In this document: in pieces, positions 8,137 to 16,500 of the stretch
Position numbering within the stretch: position 1 is the stretch's first letter
Layout: every line of letters begins with the position of its first letter
IMG/VR virus record: IMGVR_UViG_3300043775_002630
Span: 78,364-142,363 of that record
DNA length: 64,000 nucleotides
From: a virus
Strand: one strand, 5' to 3'
Program-made: the position numbers and the translations under genes
The notes under the pieces: generated by a model
Told to the model about the DNA's origin: nothing
Databases searched by the model: none
What the model saw: only the letters and a program-made list of their open reading frames with translations

Positions 8137-9494
8137 TAAAGTTAATAATTTTTGATTTGGATGGTGTATTAATAGATACAAAAAATATTCATTTTGAATC
8201 ATTAAATGACGCAATCGTAAAATATCAACCTGAATGTGTAATTCCTTGGGAAGAACATTTGGGTAAATTTGATGGGTTAAAAACAAATCAAAAGTTGGAT
8301 ATTTTAACTAAGGAAAAAAATCTTGATTCTAACCTGCATAATTTAATATGGTTAGAAAAACAAAAATTAACCATCGAGAAATTAACTGAAACGGTTCCAT
8401 CAAAACATATTGTCGAGTTATTTAAAAACTTATCTAAAGATGGGTATAAAATCGCCTGTTGCAGTAACTCAATTAGAAAGACGGTTTTAACTGTATTATC
8501 GAAACTTCAAATAATTGAGTTTTTCGATATTATCATATCAAATGAAGATGTGATTAATAGTAAACCACACCCTGAAATGTATTGGACTTGCATTTCGAAA
8601 ATGAAATGCTTACCGGAACAAACATTAATTATTGAGGACTCTCCATACGGGTTATTAGCAGCATCAAGGTCCCATTCAAAAATTATGAGAGTGTCATCAC
8701 CAGATGAAGTTAATACAAAAAATGTATACAATAAATTAAGTGAGATTAATCATATTACAATGAAAAGCCCAAAGTGGTCAGACAAAAAATTAAATGTTCT
8801 TATACCTATGGCGGGTGCCGGTTCTCGTTTTGAAAAGGCCGGATATAGTTTTCCAAAACCCCTAATAGATGTTAAGGGTGAACCAATGATTAAGGTTGTA
8901 AGTGAAAACTTAAACCTTGATGCGAACTTTATTTACATAGTTCAAAAATCACACAGAGAAAAATACAATTTAGACACATTATTAAATTTAATCAGTCCAA
9001 ACTGTAAAATAGTTGAAGTTGACGGTGTTACGGAAGGTGCTGCGTGTACCACCCTTTTAGCCAAAGAATTCATCAATAATGACGATTCGTTAATCCTTGC
9101 AAACTCAGACCAATTTATTGAGTGGGACTCTAACGAGTTTATGTATAAAATGAAAGAAACTGATGTTGATGGAGGTATTGTAACATTCGAATCTACCCAC
9201 CCAAAATGGTCTTTTGCAAAATTAAATGAATTTGGTTTTGTTAGTGAAGTTGCCGAAAAGAATCCAATTTCTGACATAGCAACTGTAGGAATATATTACT
9301 GGAAGAAAGGTTCTGATTATGTAAAATATGCAGAACAAATGATTAGTAAGAACGTAAGAGTTAATAATGAATTTTATGTGTGTCCTGTCTTTAATGAGGC
9401 AATACCTGACGGTAAAAAAGTGATAAATTACCGTATAGACAAAATGTGGGGTCTTGGGACACCGGAGGATTTAGTAACATACTTGAACAAGTAA
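8133..9494 (+). CDS. Fusion of HAD phosphatase and sugar-nucleotide transferase
   Basis: The ATG at 8133 overlaps the previous stop and begins directly with the HAD motif IIFDLDGVLID (4-14); the longer TTG frame from 8094 is unlikely. The N-terminal domain (1 to about 210) is beta-phosphoglucomutase-like, with CCSNSIRK as motif II and IEDSPYGLLAA as motif IV. The C-terminal domain (about 222-453) starts LNVLIPMAGAGSRF with FPKPLIDVKGEPM, the nucleotide-binding signature of sugar-1-phosphate nucleotidyltransferases. The fusion would prepare and activate a sugar phosphate. Exact sugar unknown. Confidence 0.82.
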   Translation: MIKLIIFDLDGVLIDTKNIHFESLNDAIVKYQPECVIPWEEHLGKFDGLKTNQKLDILTKEKNLDSNLHNLIWLEKQKLTIEKLTETVPSKHIVELFKNLSKDGYKIACCSNSIRKTVLTVLSKLQIIEFFDIIISNEDVINSKPHPEMYWTCISKMKCLPEQTLIIEDSPYGLLAASRSHSKIMRVSSPDEVNTKNVYNKLSEINHITMKSPKWSDKKLNVLIPMAGAGSRFEKAGYSFPKPLIDVKGEPMIKVVSENLNLDANFIYIVQKSHREKYNLDTLLNLISPNCKIVEVDGVTEGAACTTLLAKEFINNDDSLILANSDQFIEWDSNEFMYKMKETDVDGGIVTFESTHPKWSFAKLNEFGFVSEVAEKNPISDIATVGIYYWKKGSDYVKYAEQMISKNVRVNNEFYVCPVFNEAIPDGKKVINYRIDKMWGLGTPEDLVTYLNK

Positions 9495-9531
9495 TTCTTT
9501 TTTTTAAAATAAAACCTTTTATATTTTTAAA

Positions 9532-10374
9532 ATGAAAAAAATATATTTTGCAAATACTTCTTGGGGAGACTCAGAATCATTAGTAAGAAACATTATTGAC
9601 CAAACCCCAAATAGTTTAGGTGTTTGGGAAGATGTTACATACACATTAAATAAATCAGAGTCGGATTTTATTATCGTGCAAGATGGGACCCCTGAGGATG
9701 TTGATGACTCCAAAGTAATTTATTTTGGTAGAGAACCTAAACACGTAACAGTTGCGTATTATGAATGGAAAAGAAATTCATATGGGAACTATCATCACGA
9801 AGCAGGTAATTGTTGGTTACCATCGACTTGGTGGGTTAAACACCCATTTAATGAGTTGTTTGATTTAAACCCAACAAAGACTAAAAAACTATCCGCAATA
9901 GATTCTGGTAGAATTATGACAGAATATCATCATTTTAGAAAAGAATTGGTTACAAAATTGATGACGAATTATTCACAAGATGTTGATGTTTACGGACATA
10001 TCAGACCAGGTCACGCCCTACCTCCTAGAGATAAAAAACAAGGTTTAATTGATTACAATTACAACTTAGTTATTGAAAACGGTAAAACTGATTTTTATTT
10101 CAGTGAAAAATTTGTTGACCCAATTTTATTACTTACAATGCCAATTTATTCAGGTTGTAAACAAATTAGTAAGTTTTTTCCAAAAGGTAGTTATATCGAA
10201 TTTGATGATTCTAAAGGTATCGATTATGCAATTAGTCAAATACTTGAAATTGCAAATTCAAACTATAGAGAAGAAAATATTGAAAATCTAAAAGAAGCAA
10301 GACACTTAGTCCTAAACAAATATAATATTTGGCCAACAATAAAAATGGCGATTGACAATAAAAAAGTATTATAA
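9532..10374 (+). CDS. GT10-like (alpha-1,3-fucosyltransferase family) glycosyltransferase
   Basis: 280 aa. The C-terminal half holds YNYNLVIENGKTDFYFSEKF (about 172-191) followed by VDPILLLTMPIYSGC, which follows the family 10 pattern of an F/Y-x-L-x-x-EN segment, then a T/SEK segment, then a P-x-Y-x-G segment. An alpha1,3-fucosyltransferase would use GDP-fucose; the operon also has GDP-mannose 4,6-dehydratase, the first step to GDP-fucose, which supports a deoxyhexose donor. No membrane anchor, so it works in the cytoplasm. Confidence 0.77.
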   Translation: MKKIYFANTSWGDSESLVRNIIDQTPNSLGVWEDVTYTLNKSESDFIIVQDGTPEDVDDSKVIYFGREPKHVTVAYYEWKRNSYGNYHHEAGNCWLPSTWWVKHPFNELFDLNPTKTKKLSAIDSGRIMTEYHHFRKELVTKLMTNYSQDVDVYGHIRPGHALPPRDKKQGLIDYNYNLVIENGKTDFYFSEKFVDPILLLTMPIYSGCKQISKFFPKGSYIEFDDSKGIDYAISQILEIANSNYREENIENLKEARHLVLNKYNIWPTIKMAIDNKKVL

Positions 10375-10787
10375 TGGAAAAAATATATTCAAAAGTAGAC
10401 CCATCTAAACTTCTTCATTTAATTGTTAGAAAAGATGACATCACTCCAGGAAGACAAGATGTAATCTCTGAAGAAAACTTTATCCAATGTTCAATCTTGA
10501 ATATGGAGGAAGGTAAAACATTTAAACCACATAAACACATTTGGAAAGAAAGAACTCGTAATGTAATCGCCCAAGAAAGTTGGATTGTAATCCAAGGCTC
10601 TGTAAAATGTATTTTTTATGATATTGATGACACTATAATTGCCGAACCAATATTAAATGTGGGTGATGCCAGTTTCACTTTAGAAGGTGGACATAATTAC
10701 TATATTTTGGAAGACAACACTTTGGTTTATGAATATAAAACAGGTCCATATGAAGGTCAAAAATTAGATAAAACATTTATTGAATAA
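10374..10787 (+). CDS. Cupin-fold protein of sugar-modification type
   Basis: 137 aa with a single beta-barrel pattern. KPHKHIWKERTRN (about 53-65) provides a possible HxH metal site, then WIVIQGSVKCIFYD and GHNYYILEDNTLVYEYKTGPYEG. It resembles small cupins of the WbuC or sugar-isomerase type that occur in O-antigen loci. It could epimerise or isomerise a nucleotide sugar, or simply bind a sugar. It overlaps the fucosyltransferase-like gene by 1 nt. Confidence 0.6.
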   Translation: MEKIYSKVDPSKLLHLIVRKDDITPGRQDVISEENFIQCSILNMEEGKTFKPHKHIWKERTRNVIAQESWIVIQGSVKCIFYDIDDTIIAEPILNVGDASFTLEGGHNYYILEDNTLVYEYKTGPYEGQKLDKTFIE

Positions 10788-10788
10788 T

Positions 10789-11325
10789 ATGAAATTACAT
10801 CTTGGTTGCGGTAAAAGAGATTTTGGTCCTGAATGGATTCACATCGATGGGGCGGACTTCCCACACATTAAAAGTCACGATATTACAAAATTAGATTTTG
10901 AAGAAAATACAGTTGATTTAATTTATTCATCACACACTTTGGAATACTTTGATAGAATTGAAGTTATTGAGGTATTGAAAGAATGGTTAAGAGTTTTAAA
11001 ACCAAATGGCGTTTTAAGATTGGCGGTTCCTGATTTTGAATCAATGGTTCATCTCTATATTGTTGGTGGTGAATTAGAATCATTTTTAGGCCCTCTATAC
11101 GGTAGAATGGATATGGGTGACACCAAAATATATCATAGAACTTGTTATGACTTTAAATCATTAAAGACTTTGTTAGAAAACAATGGTTTTACGGATGTAT
11201 CAGTGTATGATTGGAGGGAGACTGAACATTCACACATTGATGACCATTCTCAAGCATATCTACCACATATGGATAAAGAACACGGAACTTTAATTAGTTT
11301 AAACGTAGAATGTAAAAAAAAGTAA
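10789..11325 (+). CDS. Class I SAM-dependent methyltransferase (Methyltransf_11 type)
   Basis: Starts MKLHLGCGKRDFGPEWIHID: motif I is LHLGCGKR (3-10) and the following acidic HIDGAD is the SAM ribose contact. DLIYSSHTLEYFDRIEVIEV and LKPNGVLRLAVPDFE are the later motifs of this family, common in polysaccharide loci. The ATG at 10789 was chosen rather than an in-frame TTG at 10780 inside the cupin gene. A second sugar or lipid-carrier methylation is the likely role. Confidence 0.8.
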   Translation: MKLHLGCGKRDFGPEWIHIDGADFPHIKSHDITKLDFEENTVDLIYSSHTLEYFDRIEVIEVLKEWLRVLKPNGVLRLAVPDFESMVHLYIVGGELESFLGPLYGRMDMGDTKIYHRTCYDFKSLKTLLENNGFTDVSVYDWRETEHSHIDDHSQAYLPHMDKEHGTLISLNVECKKK

Positions 11326-11326
11326 T

Positions 11327-11923
11327 ATGACACCAACATTTGAAATTGTTCAGGAATTTGAAAGTAAAGTTGCGGAGTTTTTTGGAGCACCGTTCGCAGT
11401 TGCTTTTGATAGTTGCACACACGGGATTGAAGTTGTTCTTAGATATTTGGAAACTAAAGAAATTTCAGTGCCAACAAGAACATACTTATCCATCCCATTT
11501 TTAGCTAATAAATTAAACATTGGTTTAGAATGGAGAATCGAAGCTTGGCAAGATTACTACTACATTACAGACAGAGTAATTGATGCCGCTGTTTTATGGA
11601 AAAAAGATTCTTATATCCCAGATACATTTATGGGAATTAGTTTTCAATACCAAAAACACTTATCTTTAGGTAGAGGTGGGGTTATATTATTAGATAACGA
11701 ACACGATAAAAATCAAATTAAAAAAATGTCATACGACGGTAGATTACCTATGATACCTTGGAGAGACCAAAACATCGACACTTTTGGTTATCACTATTAT
11801 ATGACGCCAGAAACCGCAAAATTGGGTTTATCAAAACTAGAGGACGCAATCAACACAGAACCAAAAAAATGGGTGGTTACAGATTGGCCAGATTTAACAG
11901 AAATGGATATTTTTAAAAAATGA
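11327..11923 (+). CDS. Shortened DegT/DnrJ-type aminotransferase-like protein
   Basis: 198 aa against about 370-400 for typical DegT/DnrJ/EryC1 sugar aminotransferases. The fold type I core is still visible: AFDSCTHGIEVVL (about 27-39, the phosphate-binding turn), VIDAAVLW (about 85-92, Asp contacting the PLP pyridine) and SFQYQKHLSLGRGGVI with Lys110 as the likely PLP lysine. The C-terminal domain is nearly absent. It may be a minimal aminotransferase for a deoxyamino sugar or a non-catalytic relic. It overlaps the next gene by 4 nt. Confidence 0.68.
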   Translation: MTPTFEIVQEFESKVAEFFGAPFAVAFDSCTHGIEVVLRYLETKEISVPTRTYLSIPFLANKLNIGLEWRIEAWQDYYYITDRVIDAAVLWKKDSYIPDTFMGISFQYQKHLSLGRGGVILLDNEHDKNQIKKMSYDGRLPMIPWRDQNIDTFGYHYYMTPETAKLGLSKLEDAINTEPKKWVVTDWPDLTEMDIFKK

Positions 11924-12900
11924 GTAAAGTAGCTTTTATAACAGGAATTAATGGTCAAGACGGTAGTTACTTGGCGGAACACTTATTAACTATGGGTTAT
12001 GAAGTTCACGGTATGGTTAGAAGAAATTCTATGTCCGAGAACCAAGATTCAAGAGTTTATCACTTAACAGACCAAATAACAACACATTATGGAGACTTAT
12101 TGGATGAAAGTTCTATTGATAGAATTTTAGAAAAAGTAAGACCTGATGAAATTTATAACATTGGTGCACAAAGTCACGTAAGAATATCTTTTGATATGCC
12201 ACAATTTACGGTTAAAACAAATGCTCTTGGTGTATTGAATGTTTTAGAGTCATACAGAAGAGTTGTACCAAACGCTAAATTTTATCAAGCGTCATCTTCT
12301 GAAATGTTTGGTAATAGTGTTGATGAGGATGGGTTTCAAAGAGAAACCACCCCGATGCATCCAGTATCACCTTATGGATGTTCAAAATTGTTTGGTTATT
12401 CTATCGTTAGAAACTATAGAAAGGCATACGGATTACACGCAACTAACGGAATATTATTTAATCACGAGTCACCAAGACGAGGTTCAAATTTTGTAACTAA
12501 CAAAGTTGTTAAAACCGCAGTACAAATTAAACTTGGTCTTGAGAAAAAATTAGAATTAGGGAATTTAGACTCATACAGAGATTGGGGTCACTCAAAAGAT
12601 TATGTTAAAGCAATGCATTTAATTATGAATCACGAAACACCTGAAGACTTTGTTGTATCAACAATGCAAACCCACTCTGTAAGAGATATGACAAAATATG
12701 TTTTTGATAGTATGAATATGAACTATGAAGACTATGTAACACAAAATCCAATTTTCATCAGACCTGAAGAATTAAAATATCTTAAGGGAGATTCTACAAA
12801 GGCTAGAACAATACTTGGTTGGAAACCTGAATATACATTTGAGTCAATGTTAGATGAAATGGTTGAATATTGGTATAACCATTTTTCAAAACAACTATAA
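11920..12900 (+). CDS. gmd: GDP-mannose 4,6-dehydratase
   Basis: Converts GDP-mannose to GDP-4-keto-6-deoxymannose, the precursor of GDP-fucose, GDP-rhamnose or GDP-perosamine. The NADP-binding TGINGQDGSYLAE lies at 8-20, SSSEMFG near 126, and the catalytic Tyr-x-x-x-Lys is YGCSK (152-156), preceded by HPVSP. The NHESPRRG segment near 182 is characteristic of GMD. 326 aa, a little shorter than bacterial enzymes. No GDP-fucose synthase is visible here, so either the host supplies it or a different sugar is made. Confidence 0.92.
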   Translation: MSKVAFITGINGQDGSYLAEHLLTMGYEVHGMVRRNSMSENQDSRVYHLTDQITTHYGDLLDESSIDRILEKVRPDEIYNIGAQSHVRISFDMPQFTVKTNALGVLNVLESYRRVVPNAKFYQASSSEMFGNSVDEDGFQRETTPMHPVSPYGCSKLFGYSIVRNYRKAYGLHATNGILFNHESPRRGSNFVTNKVVKTAVQIKLGLEKKLELGNLDSYRDWGHSKDYVKAMHLIMNHETPEDFVVSTMQTHSVRDMTKYVFDSMNMNYEDYVTQNPIFIRPEELKYLKGDSTKARTILGWKPEYTFESMLDEMVEYWYNHFSKQL

Positions 12901-13037
12901 TGTCAGAAAAAAAACCAAAAAAACCGGAAAAACAAACCGAGGACAAACCATACATTTATGAAAGTCCTGATAAAGGAAAAACTATCTACAAAAGAAAATT
13001 AGGTGAATACCCGATTGAACGAGAACGTATAAAATAA
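12900..13037 (+). CDS. Small basic/charged hypothetical protein (45 aa)
   Basis: The ATG overlaps the stop of gmd (TAATG arrangement) and the stop overlaps the ATG of the PhoH gene in the same way, so this 45-codon frame exactly fills the gap and is surely translated. The product starts MSEKKPKKPEKQTEDKPYIY and is rich in Lys, Glu and Pro, probably disordered. Function unknown. Confidence 0.72.
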   Translation: MSEKKPKKPEKQTEDKPYIYESPDKGKTIYKRKLGEYPIERERIK

Positions 13038-13771
13038 TGAGGATGAAGAAAAAAACAAACAACCCAACACCAACTCCTGAGTATGGTGGTTCACCAAGAA
13101 CTAAAAAGGAACTGATTTCAACAATCATAAAAAGACAAACAAAAGAAAAATTTCTAAGTGAAAGTCAGAAGTTGTATTACGAAAAATTAAAAACATCTGA
13201 AATCACAATTTGTTCGGGTCCTGCAGGTGTGGGTAAAAGTTACATAGCAATGAAAGCGGCTATTGACCTATTAGCTGACCCTAGTACACCTTACGAAAAG
13301 ATAATCATTGTTAGACCAGCGGTTGAAGCTGAAGAAAAACTGGGTTCTTTACCGGGTAATGTTGAAGAGAAACTTGACCCATATATCTTCCCAAGTTATT
13401 ACCTTTTAAACAAAATTATCGGTAAAGACGCACGTGAAAAATTAAAAGATATTGAAGCGATTGAAGTATTCGCATTGGCTTATATGAGAGGTATGAATAT
13501 TGACAACTCAATTCTAATCTTTGAAGAAGCTCAGAACGCAACCCCCAATCAAATGAAATTGCTTTTGACAAGAATTGGGTTTAACTCCAAATTCTTTATC
13601 TCAGGTGACTTAGAACAAACTGACCGATACAAAGATAAAACACACTCAGGTTTGTGGGACGCGATGAAAAGATTCTCAGATTTAGATAACATCGGAACTC
13701 ACGAGTTCAAAGATACTGATGTTGTGAGAAATCCTTTGATTACCAAAATACTAAAAAGATACGAAGATTAA
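13037..13771 (+). CDS. phoH: PhoH-like ATPase
   Basis: 244 aa P-loop ATPase. Walker A is GPAGVGKS (61-68), Walker B ILIFEEAQN (about 159-167), then TPNQMK, SGDLEQTDR and a conserved DVVRNPLITKIL tail, all typical of PhoH. PhoH proteins are very common in marine and T4-like phages; an RNA helicase/RNase-linked role has been proposed but the phage role is unsettled. It lies in an operon and is not preceded by a visible pho box. Confidence 0.9.
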   Translation: MRMKKKTNNPTPTPEYGGSPRTKKELISTIIKRQTKEKFLSESQKLYYEKLKTSEITICSGPAGVGKSYIAMKAAIDLLADPSTPYEKIIIVRPAVEAEEKLGSLPGNVEEKLDPYIFPSYYLLNKIIGKDAREKLKDIEAIEVFALAYMRGMNIDNSILIFEEAQNATPNQMKLLLTRIGFNSKFFISGDLEQTDRYKDKTHSGLWDAMKRFSDLDNIGTHEFKDTDVVRNPLITKILKRYED

Positions 13772-13772
13772 A

Positions 13773-14363
13773 ATGAGAATCGCAATTGATGTTAACGGAG
13801 TTCTTAGAGACACTCTTTTAAGAATTGAACAGGTCTATACTAAGTTCTATGTTGATAATCCATTTATCACTGATGAGGAAAAAGAACCTTATGAAGTGTT
13901 ATCACCCGTAGAAACTTTAGATATTTCAAAACACCTGAAATTCAAAGATGAGGATGAGGTTTATGACTTCTTGTATAGAGAACATACTATGGAAATATTT
14001 GGTCACGCTCCGTCCGTAGAAATGACATCATTTAACGACTTCAACGAGTTTTATACTGACCACAGAGATAATAACGAAATTATTATTGTATCTGATGAGA
14101 TTGGTAAATCAAAACCCGCAACATTATTCTTCTTATCTAAGTTTGGATGTTTAGTAGAAAAGATAAAATTCTACTCAGAAATCACCACTAATTCTATGTG
14201 GGATGAAATAGATGTTTTACTTACGGCTAATCCTAACTTATTATTAAATCACCCTACTGATAAAATTGTGATAAAATTCAACACTGTCTATAATACAGAT
14301 ATTGATATAACACACAATATTAATACTATTAAAGAACTTAAAGAAATTATAGAAAAATTATGA
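13773..14363 (+). CDS. HAD-like protein with an altered catalytic motif
   Basis: The start IAIDVNGVLRDT (3-14) corresponds to HAD motif I, but the usual DxDG is DVNG: the nucleophile Asp6 is present while the general acid position is Asn8. IIIVSDEIGKSKPATLFFL could be the region of motif II/III, and FNTVYNTDID near the end might be the last acidic stretch. Overall it resembles 5'-nucleotidase-like HAD proteins of phages. The Asn change suggests reduced phosphatase activity or a non-catalytic role. It ends overlapping the next gene by 4 nt. Confidence 0.6.
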   Translation: MRIAIDVNGVLRDTLLRIEQVYTKFYVDNPFITDEEKEPYEVLSPVETLDISKHLKFKDEDEVYDFLYREHTMEIFGHAPSVEMTSFNDFNEFYTDHRDNNEIIIVSDEIGKSKPATLFFLSKFGCLVEKIKFYSEITTNSMWDEIDVLLTANPNLLLNHPTDKIVIKFNTVYNTDIDITHNINTIKELKEIIEKL

Positions 14364-14635
14364 TAGAAGTATTTGGACAAAACTATTATGTGGATTTCGA
14401 TAAAATCGAATCATACATTGATACTATCGGTGACGAAAGTTTAAATCTTTCAGGTGGGACGGAAATGAAAATTAATGTTGTAAAATACGAGCTAATTAAA
14501 TTAATGTTAGATGTTATTTTTAGTGAAATGGATATGGGAGACAATAAATTAGGACTTAAAAGTTCAGAAATATCCATACCATTTAGATTAGCATTTAACT
14601 CATTATTAAACAAAAATATAATAAATCATTATTAA
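14360..14635 (+). CDS. Hypothetical protein (91 aa)
   Basis: Acidic, soluble, no motif recognised. It overlaps the HAD-like gene by 4 nt and is followed by a glycosyltransferase gene after 1 nt, so it belongs to the same transcription unit. Confidence 0.55.
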   Translation: MIEVFGQNYYVDFDKIESYIDTIGDESLNLSGGTEMKINVVKYELIKLMLDVIFSEMDMGDNKLGLKSSEISIPFRLAFNSLLNKNIINHY

Positions 14636-14636
14636 T

Positions 14637-15692
14637 ATGGACCAATTACAAATTGACAAGGTAAAACAATCTATAGACAAACTTAGAGATAAGTCGTCTA
14701 AAATTTATTTCTTTGTGCACGACACAAAAGGAAATGCGAAAGCATCAATAAAATACATTTATGATATGGCGTTGACTCTTAAAAGAGGGGGTTACAACGC
14801 AATCATTCTTCACGAGAAGAAAGATTACACAGGAGTTTCAGGATGGTTGAATGAGGAGTATATGAATGAAATCCCTCATAAAGTTATTGAAGGTGAGAAT
14901 ATTGAAATTGCACCTGAAGACTTTTTGGTAATCCCTGAAATCTTTGGGTTTATGATGGACCAAGTTAAAAACTTACCTTGTGGTAAAATTGTATTAACTC
15001 AGGGTTATTCATATATGTTGGAAACATTACAACCAGGTCAAACTTGGAATCAGTTTGGTTTCTTAAAATGTATCACCACAAGTGAAGTTCAAAAAGACTA
15101 CATTCAAAAAGTTATGAGAGGTCAAACTTTTGATGTTATCGAACCATTTATTGAGGATTACTTCAAAAAGTCTGAAAGACTTCCGATGCCAATTATCGGT
15201 GTTCACTCAAGAGAACAAGAAGATACAATTAACCTAATCAAAACTTTCTATTTGAGATTCCCTCAGTTTAGATGGTTTACGTTTAGAGATTTACGTGGAT
15301 TGAGTCAAGAACAATTCGCTAAGGCAATCTCAGAATGTTTCTTAACAGTTTGGATTGATAGAAACAGTGCTTACGGTACCTTCCCATTGGAGAGTATGAA
15401 ATGTGGTGTTCCAACAATTGGTATCCAACCAAACTTGAAACCTGAGTGGATGAATGAAACTAATGGTGTGTGGATTAAGGACGAAACTTTACTACCTGAA
15501 TTAATTGCCGATTGGTCTCAACATTGGTTAGAAGATGACATTTCAGAAGATGTCCTTAAAAATTTAGATATAACAATCGAACCTTTACCAAATAAAGAGT
15601 CGTTTCAAAATAAAGTGATAGAAGTGTTCTCGGGATACCTTAATACCAGAGCAGAATCTATGGAAGAACAAATCTCAAAATTCGCAGAATAA
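14637..15692 (+). CDS. GT-B fold glycosyltransferase (GT4-like)
   Basis: 351 aa. The N-terminal half (KIYFFVHDTKGNAKASIKYI with KRGGYNAIILHEKKD) and the C-terminal half (PMPIIGVHSREQE, FRWFTFRDLRG, then LTVWIDRNSAYGTFPLESMKCGVPTIG) show the two Rossmann halves of a GT-B enzyme. The FPLESMKCGVP segment, about residues 247-257, is the nucleotide-sugar-binding region with the E residues of GT4 enzymes. It is not contiguous with the main glycan operon but pairs with the adjacent GT2 gene. Acceptor unknown; virion glycosylation is possible given the nearby structural genes. Confidence 0.72.
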   Translation: MDQLQIDKVKQSIDKLRDKSSKIYFFVHDTKGNAKASIKYIYDMALTLKRGGYNAIILHEKKDYTGVSGWLNEEYMNEIPHKVIEGENIEIAPEDFLVIPEIFGFMMDQVKNLPCGKIVLTQGYSYMLETLQPGQTWNQFGFLKCITTSEVQKDYIQKVMRGQTFDVIEPFIEDYFKKSERLPMPIIGVHSREQEDTINLIKTFYLRFPQFRWFTFRDLRGLSQEQFAKAISECFLTVWIDRNSAYGTFPLESMKCGVPTIGIQPNLKPEWMNETNGVWIKDETLLPELIADWSQHWLEDDISEDVLKNLDITIEPLPNKESFQNKVIEVFSGYLNTRAESMEEQISKFAE

Positions 15693-15693
15693 T

Positions 15694-16500
15694 ATGGAAG
15701 AAAAATTAAATTTATCAGTAATCCTACCCATCAAATCATCATTAGCATTAAATTTTGATGAGTATTTTAATAAAGCAATTACTTCATTAAAAAACCAAAT
15801 GGTTGGTTTTGAAGAATTAATCATTGTTAGTTCAAATGAAGAACAACTAAAGTCTTACTTAGAATCATTTGATTTTGGTGACTTGAATGTTGTAAAATTA
15901 AATTACGATGGTGAACCAAATTATTCATCACAAATTAATTATGGTGTATCACAAGCCAAGGGTGAATGGATTTCATTTTTTGAATTTGATGACGAATACG
16001 CATCAATTTGGTTTAAAAATGTTTTAAAGTATTCAAAATCATATCCTGAAGTACAAGCTTTCTTACCTGTAGTTGTTGATGTTGATGATAAAGAAGTTTT
16101 TGCTGGTTTCACAAATGAAGCGGTATTTGCCGCAAACTTCTCACAAGAAATGGGATATTTGACAAATGATATTCTACAAGATTATCAAAACTTCCAAAGC
16201 TCAGGTATGGTAATTAAAAAGAGCGTTGTCGAAGAGTTTGGTGGTTTTAAATCTTCAATCAAACTTACATTCGTATACGAATTTTTACTTAGAATGACAT
16301 ACAATTCGGTATCTATTATGACAATCCCAAGATTAGGATACAAACATACAAATATGAGAACAGGTTCATTGTTTTGGAACTACAAGTTTAGTGATGAGAA
16401 AATGGTTGAGGATGAGGTTAAGTTTTGGGTCCAAACAGCTAAAAAAGAATATTTCTTCTCAAATGATAGAACCATAAAGTATGAGAGTCAAAATGGATAA
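15694..16500 (+). CDS. GT2 family glycosyltransferase
   Basis: 268 aa GT-A enzyme. LSVILPIKSS begins the nucleotide-binding strand, NYGVSQAKGEWISFFEFDDEY (about 82-102) holds the acidic FDD metal site, and FGGFKSSIKLTFVYEFLLR supplies the acceptor-side acidic segment. It sits 1 nt after the GT4-like gene and overlaps the sigma factor gene by 1 nt. The two probably act in sequence. The substrate is not predictable. Confidence 0.75.
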   Translation: MEEKLNLSVILPIKSSLALNFDEYFNKAITSLKNQMVGFEELIIVSSNEEQLKSYLESFDFGDLNVVKLNYDGEPNYSSQINYGVSQAKGEWISFFEFDDEYASIWFKNVLKYSKSYPEVQAFLPVVVDVDDKEVFAGFTNEAVFAANFSQEMGYLTNDILQDYQNFQSSGMVIKKSVVEEFGGFKSSIKLTFVYEFLLRMTYNSVSIMTIPRLGYKHTNMRTGSLFWNYKFSDEKMVEDEVKFWVQTAKKEYFFSNDRTIKYESQNG

